Shown: piece after piece, positions 5,789-12,418 of the stretch
How the letters are laid out: each line of letters starts with the position of its first letter
How positions within the stretch are numbered: position 1 is the stretch's first letter
Source of the DNA: Rubrobacter sp.
GTDB taxonomy: Bacteria > Actinomycetota > Rubrobacteria > Rubrobacterales > Rubrobacteraceae
Length of the DNA stretch: 25,821 bases
NCBI GenBank assembly: GCA_016781885.1
Contig: JADDPM010000010.1
Location: forward strand, 1 to 25,821
Reading direction: 5' to 3'
The notes under the pieces: generated by a model
The model's database searches: none
What the model saw: the letters and a program-made list of their open reading frames with translations, nothing else
What the model was told of the DNA's origin: nothing
Position numbers and translations under genes: made by a program

Positions 5789-8043
5789 AGCGTGAACCTC
5801 TCGCGTTCGTCGGCTTCGCTGGCCGCGCCGTCCCGATGCTCGCTGGTCCCGCTCTGTGCGTGCAGGCGTGCACCGTTTTCGGAGGGGTAAGGGAGTCCCT
5901 CTCCCCCGTCGGCGCCTTCTCCGGTTTGAGGGGGGAGGGGGGTGTTTATCCCCTCCGTTTGCACTGCACGCTTGCACGCCTCGCTTTGCGTGGCGAGTGC
6001 TTCGGGAGGGGGCAGTATCACGAGGTCCTCGGGCAAGGGGTCGCCGGGGACGATGCGCGAGGGCTTGCGGGGGTTGTCTTCGAGGTCGCGCAGGTAGCCC
6101 CGGTCCTTGGCGGAGCGCACCCTTCGGGAGGCGGCGGAGCGGTCGAGCTTGAGCTCGCGGGCCAGGGCAGCGGTGGTGACAGGCTCGCCCTCTTCGGCGT
6201 GCAGCCGGAGGGCCGCCTCGACGACCTCGCGCACGCTCTCGGGAACGGTAGCCTCGATGCCCTCGGAGATCAGGTCGGCTACCAACCCGCGCACCGCAGC
6301 GTAGTCTTCGAGGGTGGCGACGATGCAGCCCTCCCCGTCCTTCTCTCGCCCTGCCTGGTGAAGGACGGCATGCGCCCGGATGAGGTTGAGGACCGCTCCG
6401 AAGTCGCGCCGGAGCCTGACGGCGACGGGTGGGACGAGTTCGGCGAGGACCGGGGCGTACGGTATGGTCACATGGCGGCAGGCGGCGGGGCTCGCGAGCC
6501 ACTCCTGTAAGGCGTGCCAGGGTGCCGTATCCGCCCCTCCTGCCTCGCCTTTGGCGAGAGAGGCGAGGATGTCCCTGGTCTGCTCCTGGGTGTCGGTGAC
6601 GGTAAGGCTGAGAAGCCGGGTCTCGTTCTCCGGGTGCATCCTGACGGCAGTCGTAGTGACGATCAGGCCGGTGGGACCCTCACGCTCGATCAAGCGCACT
6701 GTCAGGCCCTCCGAAGTCTTCTCCACGAACTCGTAGCGTAGGCGGCCCTCGGAGAGGAGCGAACGCATCAGGTAGGTAGCGAAGTCGCTCGCCATCCCCT
6801 CGGCCTCGAAGAAAACCAGGAAGCGGTGCTTTATGGGCTCCTCTGAGTAAGCGAGGGCCTTTTCGCTCACGGCGGTGAGAGCGTGGTAAGCAGCGTCTGG
6901 GAAGAAGGAGAGAACCTGCTCGGTCAGGTAGGTCTTGCCGCCGGAAGAGGGGCCTTTGACCGCGACGCTCACGGGCTTCTCTAGGAGCCGGCTGGTGAGC
7001 GCCAGGTAGAGAAGTTTGGCCGTCCGGGCCTCACCGGCGACACGCCGGCCGATCTCCCCGGCGAAGAGCGCCAGGACGTCGGGGGCGAGCGCCAGGTGCT
7101 CGCACATGGCCCACGTCTCGCGGGAGCGCTCCTGAGCCTCGCTCTCGGCAATGTCCAGCCACGCGGCGGCACGGTCGCGGGTTTCTCCGAGGCGCCGGAC
7201 GAAGGCCTCCGGGTCCTTGAGATGCAGCTCACTCACATCCTTGGCTCCGTCGAGTTTCATCCGATAGAGCTTCTCGCGGATCGGGGAGGCCGCCAGCCTC
7301 TCCCAGAACGCCTCGCCGCCGTCGTCGGGCTCAACCACAGCGTAGACCTTCTCTACGCCTTCGAGGTGCTCGGCCCACTCGTTGCGCCAGGTGCCGGCAC
7401 CCGGGACACCCAAAGCCGGTAGGTCATGGTGCCAGAGGGTCTGAGCGTCACTCTCGCCCTCGATCAGGTAGACGTGCCCGGCTTCGCGGGCGTACTCCAG
7501 CCGCCACAGGCCGTAGGGAGCAGGCTTTGAACCCTTGCGCCAACGAAAGCGTTCGTCACCCTTCGACCCCTTCTCCAGGGCGAGCCTGAAGCGCACCGCC
7601 GCCTCGGAGCCGCTCTCGTCCAGGTACGGCATACGTACGGCCTGTCGACCGGCGTAGCTCGTGTTGGAGAGGCCGAGCCGCGCGAGGAACGAGGCAGGTA
7701 GGCCCTTGGCCTCGGCGTAAGCTTGAAGCGTGCAGGCGTGCACGCGATCTGGAGGGATAGTAGACCCCCTCCCCCCTCCGTGACCGTTCCTGGCGAAGAG
7801 GTCGGCCTTGCCGATACCCTTCTCCGCGAGGGCGGATAGCACCTCGTCCTGGCCGCAGCCGGCGAAGCACCGGAGCAGTACGCGCCCGTCCTCGGCCTCG
7901 CGGACGCGCAGGTTCGGGGTGTTTTTGTCGTCGTGGGCGGGGCAGAACGCCAGGTACTCGCCCCTGTTGTCGGGGCCGCCGACAACCGCGAGCACGTCCA
8001 GCACCCGCTCGACGACCGATGCCCGTGCCTCGTTGCGCGTCAT
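5785..8043 (-). CDS. CHC2-TOPRIM primase / P-loop helicase-like replication protein
   Basis: A 752-aa multidomain replication protein typical of actinobacterial integrative elements. Order: CHC2-type zinc finger at residues 27-64 (C34, H37, C59, C63; YLAFCPAHDDKNTPNLRV, LLRCFAGCGQDE); TOPRIM at about 188-250 (YLIEGESDAQTLW, then VYAVVEPDDGGEAFW); P-loop ATPase with Walker A GPSSGGKT at 364-371 and Walker B-like FLVFFEAEG at about 408-416; C-terminal winged HTH (TAALARELKLDRSAASRRVR) near 650. It should prime and help unwind the element DNA. Its stop overlaps the TubC-N-like gene. Odd: three copies of a GC-rich palindromic repeat are embedded in frame, one after the zinc finger and two in the C-terminal linker. 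Start ATG 8043 lies 12 bp after the excisionase-like gene. Confidence 0.85.
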   Translation of the reverse strand: MTRNEARASVVERVLDVLAVVGGPDNRGEYLAFCPAHDDKNTPNLRVREAEDGRVLLRCFAGCGQDEVLSALAEKGIGKADLFARNGHGGGRGSTIPPDRVHACTLQAYAEAKGLPASFLARLGLSNTSYAGRQAVRMPYLDESGSEAAVRFRLALEKGSKGDERFRWRKGSKPAPYGLWRLEYAREAGHVYLIEGESDAQTLWHHDLPALGVPGAGTWRNEWAEHLEGVEKVYAVVEPDDGGEAFWERLAASPIREKLYRMKLDGAKDVSELHLKDPEAFVRRLGETRDRAAAWLDIAESEAQERSRETWAMCEHLALAPDVLALFAGEIGRRVAGEARTAKLLYLALTSRLLEKPVSVAVKGPSSGGKTYLTEQVLSFFPDAAYHALTAVSEKALAYSEEPIKHRFLVFFEAEGMASDFATYLMRSLLSEGRLRYEFVEKTSEGLTVRLIEREGPTGLIVTTTAVRMHPENETRLLSLTVTDTQEQTRDILASLAKGEAGGADTAPWHALQEWLASPAACRHVTIPYAPVLAELVPPVAVRLRRDFGAVLNLIRAHAVLHQAGREKDGEGCIVATLEDYAAVRGLVADLISEGIEATVPESVREVVEAALRLHAEEGEPVTTAALARELKLDRSAASRRVRSAKDRGYLRDLEDNPRKPSRIVPGDPLPEDLVILPPPEALATQSEACKRAVQTEGINTPLPPQTGEGADGGEGLPYPSENGARLHAQSGTSEHRDGAASEADERERFTL
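5858..5908 (+). repeat. GC-rich palindromic repeat, copy B (inside primase gene)
   Basis: This copy reads GCGTGCAGGCGTGCAC, a 7-bp spacer, then GGAGGGG...CCCTC, the same layout and offsets as the copy at 7728. It lies in the linker near the C-terminus of the primase, antisense to the gene, and is translated there as part of a Ser/Gly/His-rich linker. The GGAGGGG arm pairs with the CCCTC arm to form a hairpin. Confidence 0.6.
5929..5980 (-). repeat. GC-rich palindromic repeat, copy C (inverted, inside primase gene)
   Basis: On the minus strand this reads GCGTGCAAGCGTGCA, an 8-base spacer, GGAGGGG, a short loop and CCCCCCTCCCC. It is the same element as copies A and B but in the gene-sense orientation. 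It faces copy B across about 20 bp, so the pair could form a long cruciform. It encodes part of the linker CKRAVQTEGINTPLPPQTGE. Confidence 0.55.
7728..7779 (+). repeat. GC-rich palindromic repeat, copy A (inside primase gene)
   Basis: The first part, GCGTGCA-GGCG-TGCACGC (7728-7745), is a perfect 7-bp inverted repeat. After a short spacer, GGAGGG (7751-7756) pairs with CCCTCC (7767-7772). The copy sits between the zinc finger and TOPRIM domains of the primase and adds the segment around PPDRVHACTLQ. The order and spacing of parts match copies B and C. Confidence 0.6.
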
Positions 8044-8055
8044 GTAGCCCCGGCC

Positions 8056-8256
8056 CTAGAGTCCGGTAGAGCCACTAGCGGAGCAGCGCCTCATGTAGGC
8101 GTCGAGGCTCTCCAGGTTGATCCTCACCGCCCGTCCCACCTTCGCGGCCTCCACCTCACCCGCGCTGACCAGCCTCCACAAGGTAGTCCTCGACAGCCCC
8201 GATAACTCCTCGGCCTGCCTGTACGTCCCCCACTTATGGATCGTCTCGGTTCGCAA
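8056..8256 (-). CDS. Excisionase/MerR-like helix-turn-helix protein
   Basis: A 66-aa protein made almost entirely of an excisionase-family (HTH_17/MerR-like) winged HTH: TYRQAEELSGLSRTTLWRLV, AGEVEAAKVGRAVRINLESL and DAYMRR. This is the standard DNA-binding fold of Xis proteins and small regulators in integrative elements; it would bind att or promoter DNA. TTG 8256 is chosen because GAGGGGAGGGG lies five bases upstream; a longer frame from TTG 8289 has no ribosome-binding site. It heads the minus-strand operon (12 bp to the primase), so it likely autoregulates replication genes or directs excision. No integrase gene lies beside it, which is unusual; a TOPRIM gene occupies that place on the opposite strand. 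Confidence 0.75.
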   Translation of the reverse strand: MRTETIHKWGTYRQAEELSGLSRTTLWRLVSAGEVEAAKVGRAVRINLESLDAYMRRCSASGSTGL

Positions 8257-8289
8257 GGAACCCCTCCCCTCGTTGTTCGTCGTTCCCAA

Positions 8290-8481
8290 CCATGGCCTGT
8301 ATCAGCCTGACGTATACAGATACTATCAGTACAAATGATATACGTCCACCCAATAGGACCTTTGACAGGGGTCATCGAAACGGAATTTCTGTGGGGCAAG
8401 GAAACCGTCGCCGCGCCCCGAATCACAAACGGGCTGGGTTCACAGAGACTCTTCGGGCCTCGCCACGCTTACAATGAAACA
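8290..8481. promoter_or_regulatory. Divergent control region between excisionase-like and TOPRIM genes
   Basis: A 190-bp AT-richer gap. Two TATCAG motifs (about 8296-8301 and 8323-8328) and a near-palindrome TGATA-G-TATC lie in the first 50 bp, a fitting operator for the HTH protein whose gene begins here. At the other end TACAAT (8470-8475) lies six bases before the GTG at 8482, with no Shine-Dalgarno between, suggesting a leaderless transcript for the TOPRIM gene. The open frame from ATG 8335 through this region does not look like protein. Confidence 0.35.
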
Positions 8482-10257
8482 GTGAGCGGAAACGGTGAAC
8501 CCCGGACGATAGTCGGCCCGGAAGTGCTCGGGCGTTGGATGATCGAGCGCTGGTACGTGTGGCAGATGCGCCTGCTGGACGCCAAGAAGCTGTCGCGATT
8601 TTGCAGGGCTCGCGGGGTACAGGTTACGTCCTCCTCCGGCAAGGACGTGGAGCGCCTGTGGCAGATGGGCCTTCTGAGAGCGGACTACGTGCGAAGCGAC
8701 GAGGAGCTAACCGAGAACGGTCTGGTGAAGATTCGCATGGACCGCTACGGGCGGCACCTCTACGCGGACGCGCGTCGGCCCACCCCCCGCGCCGAGGGCT
8801 TCGTGGGCGCGGCTGCGGGTCTGGAGAGGCTGTCGCCCGCGGTCAAGCCCTTCTTCCACCCTTTCCGGTTCTACGTGATACAGCAGTTGCTGCAACCCGT
8901 GCTGCTCGGGCCGAGACCGAACATCACCCCTATATCAACCTTCACGACTGCCGGCGCGAACCGGTACGCGGGCTTGGTGGAAAAGGAGTTGGGCCGGTTC
9001 AATGACTACACCCGCGGAGAGTCGTTCCTACGCGAGGTGGAGCGTGCGAACGACGTTGCGGAGCTGGCCGTAGCGGCGGAGCCCTGCGTCTACGAGCGGA
9101 TGTTCGGCGGCAGGAGGGTGCCGGGCCTCGAGCCCGAGGACCTGGGGATCAGCGTGGAGGAGTACCTGGCCCTCGGCTCCGAAGCGCGCTGGGAGAGGAC
9201 CAGTGAGTTCCAGAAGCGGGGCATCGAAGAGCACGGCGAGGAGCTCTCCCGTTACTACCGCGACGCTGGCGTTGAGCGCCTCGAGGAGGTGCGCGAGCGG
9301 TTGTGCATAGACTCGGAGAGGCTCTACAAGGACAAGAACGTCCTTAACCTGCTGCGGCTGGCCCGGGGGCGCGTCCCTCTCGGGATCGAAGGCGACGTGG
9401 GGGCCGCGCTCCTGGTTCGGATCATGGCGGAGACGCTGCGGCGCTTCTCGGAAGAGACCTTCGGGAAGGAGTTGCCCGAGGAGGACGAGTTGGGCTTCGG
9501 GATGAGAGTACGCAAAGTGAAGGTCGGAGACTACGGTTCCCACCGTCTACTCGACGGCGAGCGCGGCGTCGCCAACGCCTTCATGCGCAGGTTCGGGCTC
9601 GACCACAGCGTCCGAGTACGTTGGTACGTCGAAGGCTACACTGAGTGGGGGGCGTTGGGGGGCATCTTCGGCCGCTACGGCGGGACAGGCATGGAGTTGC
9701 ACAATTTGAGCGGCCAGGTGGTGTCCAACCGCTGGGCGGCCTTCGAGAGCAACCTACAGACGGACCTCGAAGGCAAGGTGTTCAGCTTCGTCATGATCGA
9801 CGGAGACCGCAAGGACTACGTCGGAGCCGTAAGGAGGGCCGCGCGCGAGGACCGGTTCTGCGGCAGGTTCTTCATCCAGGAGCCCGACTTCGAGTTCGCC
9901 AACTTCTCCCTACCCGAACTGGAGGAGATGATCTGGGAGATCGCTGAGGAGAACGGCGCGATTCCTGAAGATAGGCAGCGTTTGCACGAGGCCTTGCAGG
10001 AGGTAACGAACGGGGATCAGCTCATCCGGAAAGCGAAGGCTGCATTGACCGTCTCGCTACGGTCCTTGAGGAAAAACCAGGACTGGGGCGAGCGACTGAT
10101 GCTCCACGCCTGGGAAAACCCCGAGGACCACGAAAGGAAGACTCGTCCCGTGATGGAGGCGGTGTGGGCGGCGTGGCGCGGGTTGCAGACCAACTTTGAC
10201 TACGAGAGGGCCAACTATCGGGTGGACCCAGACACCGGGGACACCATCGAGTGGTAA
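8482..10257 (+). CDS. Large protein with C-terminal OLD-like TOPRIM domain (candidate defence nuclease)
   Basis: A 591-aa protein from GTG 8482 (640 aa if ATG 8335 is used). I do not recognise residues 1-375: helical, with a possible winged-helix stretch near 33-75 (KKLSRFCRARGVQVTSSSGK, VERLWQMGLL) and basic patches. Residues about 376-480 show the TOPRIM pattern: WYVEGYTEWGALG supplies the catalytic E384, FSFVMIDGDRKDY supplies the D440-x-D442 motif, and FIQEPDFEFANF supplies a later acidic patch like that of OLD-family nucleases. TOPRIM domains of this E-G-x-T-E type occur in OLD/Gabija-like nucleases and some abortive systems, but those carry an N-terminal ABC ATPase; no Walker A is present here. 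It converges on the HEPN gene with a 30-bp gap, inside an integrative element next to its att site. Nuclease activity is inferred. Confidence 0.6.
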   Translation: MSGNGEPRTIVGPEVLGRWMIERWYVWQMRLLDAKKLSRFCRARGVQVTSSSGKDVERLWQMGLLRADYVRSDEELTENGLVKIRMDRYGRHLYADARRPTPRAEGFVGAAAGLERLSPAVKPFFHPFRFYVIQQLLQPVLLGPRPNITPISTFTTAGANRYAGLVEKELGRFNDYTRGESFLREVERANDVAELAVAAEPCVYERMFGGRRVPGLEPEDLGISVEEYLALGSEARWERTSEFQKRGIEEHGEELSRYYRDAGVERLEEVRERLCIDSERLYKDKNVLNLLRLARGRVPLGIEGDVGAALLVRIMAETLRRFSEETFGKELPEEDELGFGMRVRKVKVGDYGSHRLLDGERGVANAFMRRFGLDHSVRVRWYVEGYTEWGALGGIFGRYGGTGMELHNLSGQVVSNRWAAFESNLQTDLEGKVFSFVMIDGDRKDYVGAVRRAAREDRFCGRFFIQEPDFEFANFSLPELEEMIWEIAEENGAIPEDRQRLHEALQEVTNGDQLIRKAKAALTVSLRSLRKNQDWGERLMLHAWENPEDHERKTRPVMEAVWAAWRGLQTNFDYERANYRVDPDTGDTIEW

Positions 10258-10287
10258 GAATCCAGCCGCCCCTACAGCTTCCGGTCC

Positions 10288-11988
10288 CTACCGGTAGCCG
10301 AGGTCCTCCGGCGGGGTGGCGGCCACCACCCAGTCGACCTCCCGGGTCGAGGACGACGCCCTTGACCGGTAATGGCCGTCGTAGCCGAGGATCTTGAAGA
10401 TCACCCGCGACGTGACGTCGTGGAGGTGTATCACGACCCTTGCCACGTCCTCAACATCGCGGTTCCCCTCAGAGAAGGGGAGGTAGCCACGATGGATCAC
10501 GTCGCGCCGGTACTTTGAGATAACGCCCGTCCAAGTCCTCGTCCCGTCGGCATGCGGATTGGCGGCGTAGTAGGCGTCGGCCACGTCGGCGTCGGGCAAC
10601 CCGATCCGCGGCAGTCTAAGCAGGTCGGCCACGGCCAGGCCGAACTGCCTCTCGATATTGGACGCTTGGCGTGCCCGCTCGGCGATGCGGTTGAGCACCC
10701 TCGCGGCGTCCGGGCGGCTGCCAGCCAGGGCTCCGTCGGCGAGAGGCTGTATAGCCCTTTTAGCGGCCTCCAGCGCGTCCCCCACGTCGTCGATCTCTTG
10801 TTGGGTTAGGCTGTCTCTCAGGTTCTGCCGGTCGACGCCGAAGCGCTTACACAGGCCATCCAGGCAGCGACACAGGTAGGTCATCTGCTCGTCGATGGTC
10901 CTTGTGTCCGACCCCGTGCGCACGAAGTGCCTCATGGCAACGCGCAAGCATCCCTCACCAAAATCGTTCCCGGGGGAAGAAGTCGCTTCGGTAAGGAGCA
11001 GGCCGGTGGCTCTGAGAGAACTGCTGCCCGGGGAGTCCAGCGTGTCGTGGATGAGACGATGCCCTTCCAGGTAGGGTGCTGGACTCAGATGGTAGTGCAC
11101 CCGCCGCGTAATCCGGCCCTCTTCGTCCCTAAACTCGATGCTTGGCGCGGACACCTCGGAACCCGTTGCGAAGCCGAGAAGCCCTGCTACGTCGGAGGGG
11201 AACTCGTCCTCCAGATCCGCGAGATCCCAATCGCCGACCTCGCCCACGATCACGGCCGTCGCGGCGCTACGAATCCTACCCTCGCGTAGATCGTCTTCGC
11301 GCTCCTCGTAATCGGGCAGCCGCTCCACGAAGCCAGGCTTGCCCCCGAACTCGAACAGGATCAGCCCGTTCTTCTGGTTGGCCGCGTCGAGCGCCGCCTG
11401 CCGTTCGTCGGCCGGGAGGTCTTCCGAGACCACGGGGGTCGGGTAGACGCGTAGCGGGTGCCGGTCGATGGCCGAGCTGCTTTGCGGGAAGGCAGAGACG
11501 AAGTTCAGGAGCGGCACGGCCCAATACCGAGGTGTCCCAGCCCCGGCGACATCGAACGCGGCGCCGGAGGGCTCGAACGTGAGCGTCATCCCGTCCTTAC
11601 TGGCGCCCATGACGGCGTGTGGCCCATAGTCGCCGACGTCCTCCGTAGCGAGGACACCCTCGGGTGTCTCGATCTCCAGGCGCGAGCACGGGTTGAGCCT
11701 ATCGCCGAAGCTGCGCGCCGTGATCCTTTGCCCGCCCGACGTCCAACTTCTGCCTGGCCAAAGGAACGGCAAGAGTCCTCCGCTATTCCCACCCTCTTCC
11801 TGCAAGCTAGACGGATCCAATTGCACCTCGATCCGAACCTCGCCAGTCTCGTCGAAAGCCAGTTCCGCGTCTCCCTCTATCGAACCCGCCGGGTCTTGGA
11901 AGCTGAGGGTTGCCCGCCCGCGGTGTTGGGCGGCGACTTTCAACCAGCCGTTAGGCTCTGGGACGTAGGGGCTCGTATCGAAGGTCAT
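10288..11988 (-). CDS. Large unknown protein with C-terminal HEPN motif
   Basis: A 566-aa protein. ATG 11988 is chosen because AGGAG lies seven bases upstream; the frame extends upstream only through the att-side repeats. The first 340 residues are beta-rich and unrecognised (GWLKVAAQHRGRATLSFQDP near the start). The C-terminal half is helical, and residues 491-505 (SKYRRDVIHRGYLPF) carry R494-x4-H499, the active-site motif of HEPN ribonucleases, preceded by long helices including ARVLNRIAERARQASNIERQ. The general plan (beta-rich N-terminus, HEPN near the C-terminus) recalls ApeA-like abortive-infection proteins, though I cannot confirm homology. If active it would cleave RNA. It lies between the TOPRIM gene and the tRNA-derived att site, so it is cargo of the element. 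RNase activity and defence role are inferred. Confidence 0.55.
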   Translation of the reverse strand: MTFDTSPYVPEPNGWLKVAAQHRGRATLSFQDPAGSIEGDAELAFDETGEVRIEVQLDPSSLQEEGGNSGGLLPFLWPGRSWTSGGQRITARSFGDRLNPCSRLEIETPEGVLATEDVGDYGPHAVMGASKDGMTLTFEPSGAAFDVAGAGTPRYWAVPLLNFVSAFPQSSSAIDRHPLRVYPTPVVSEDLPADERQAALDAANQKNGLILFEFGGKPGFVERLPDYEEREDDLREGRIRSAATAVIVGEVGDWDLADLEDEFPSDVAGLLGFATGSEVSAPSIEFRDEEGRITRRVHYHLSPAPYLEGHRLIHDTLDSPGSSSLRATGLLLTEATSSPGNDFGEGCLRVAMRHFVRTGSDTRTIDEQMTYLCRCLDGLCKRFGVDRQNLRDSLTQQEIDDVGDALEAAKRAIQPLADGALAGSRPDAARVLNRIAERARQASNIERQFGLAVADLLRLPRIGLPDADVADAYYAANPHADGTRTWTGVISKYRRDVIHRGYLPFSEGNRDVEDVARVVIHLHDVTSRVIFKILGYDGHYRSRASSSTREVDWVVAATPPEDLGYR

Positions 11989-12022
11989 GCGTTCACTCCT
12001 GACAACGCGATCGGGGTGTCCG

Positions 12023-12046
12023 TACACCATTTGTACACCAACGCGG
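12023..12046 (+). repeat. Tandem TACACCA repeat, putative integrase arm site (left element)
   Basis: TACACCA occurs at 12023-12029 and 12034-12040, the second continuing into ACGCGG. The 14 bases GTACACCAACGCGG (12033-12046) recur exactly at 20807-20820 beside the dead integrase and tRNA-Ala, again preceded by another TACACCA. Paired short direct repeats beside att sites are the expected form of tyrosine-integrase arm-binding sites. It is about 100 bp from the tRNA-Val scar. Confidence 0.5.
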
Positions 12047-12147
12047 GAAAATTGCTGATTGTTTCGTCGTGTTTCCAAAGCGTGAATTTGGCCTATTTGC
12101 AGGCTTTTCTTAACAATGAGAAACGGCATGACACACTATAGATCGCT

Positions 12148-12191
12148 TTCACACGGCAGAGGTCGCTGGTTCGAAACCAGCATCGCCCACT
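12148..12191 (+). repeat. 3' half of a tRNA-Val(CAC) gene: attR-type scar
   Basis: The sequence from TTCACAC (a Val anticodon loop, CAC) runs through GGCAG, AGGTC, a perfect T-stem/loop GCTGG-TTCGAAA-CCAGC and the acceptor strand ATCGCCC. Upstream there is no matching GGGCGAT acceptor half, D-arm or 5' anticodon strand, so this is only the 3' half of a tRNA. Tyrosine-integrase elements leave exactly this scar at the end opposite the intact tRNA, with crossover in the anticodon loop. The element therefore lies to the left; its intact tRNA-Val partner is not in the window. The 227 bp to the right hold no gene, only a weak AAGCCC/GGGCTT hairpin near 12218. Confidence 0.65.
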
Positions 12192-12418
12192 TCTAAATAC
12201 CCTGAAAATAGCAGGAAGCCCAAAGGCCCTGACTTTCTCGCCGGGGCTTTGTGTAACTATGGCGTAGCAACGTGGCTGGCTCGCCACTACGCGCTGGGCC
12301 AGGAACGCGACGCCGCGAACAGGGGTTGAGGCTGTTGAAGGGATGAGAACACTAGAACAAGATATGCACGCCCTGGCTATCTATGTATGACGATGGTAGC
12401 TCACGATAGGCGCAGATG

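Noticed and set aside
5114..5890. Plus-strand frame of 258 codons
   Set aside because: Antisense to three coupled minus-strand genes; low-complexity Arg/Ala/Pro composition.
5789..6502. Upstream extension of the TubC-N-like frame on the minus strand
   Set aside because: It overlaps the primase coding sequence in another frame and is Arg/Pro-rich without motifs; the real start is near 5788 or 5761.
5858..7779. CRISPR-like array from the repeated palindromes in the primase gene
   Set aside because: Only three copies, in mixed orientation, with irregular spacing inside a coding sequence; no cas genes.
10281..10294. CCGGT-CCCT-ACCGG hairpin between the converging TOPRIM and HEPN genes as a terminator
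   Set aside because: The stem is only 5 bp, overlaps the HEPN stop codon and has no T-run.
11989..12129. N-terminal extension of the HEPN gene (47 codons)
   Set aside because: It runs through the TACACCA repeats and has no ribosome-binding site, whereas ATG 11988 has AGGAG at the right distance.
12121..12191. A complete tRNA at the tRNA-Val-like sequence
   Set aside because: The 5' acceptor, D-arm and 5' anticodon strand are absent; TCGCT before the loop does not pair with GGCAG.
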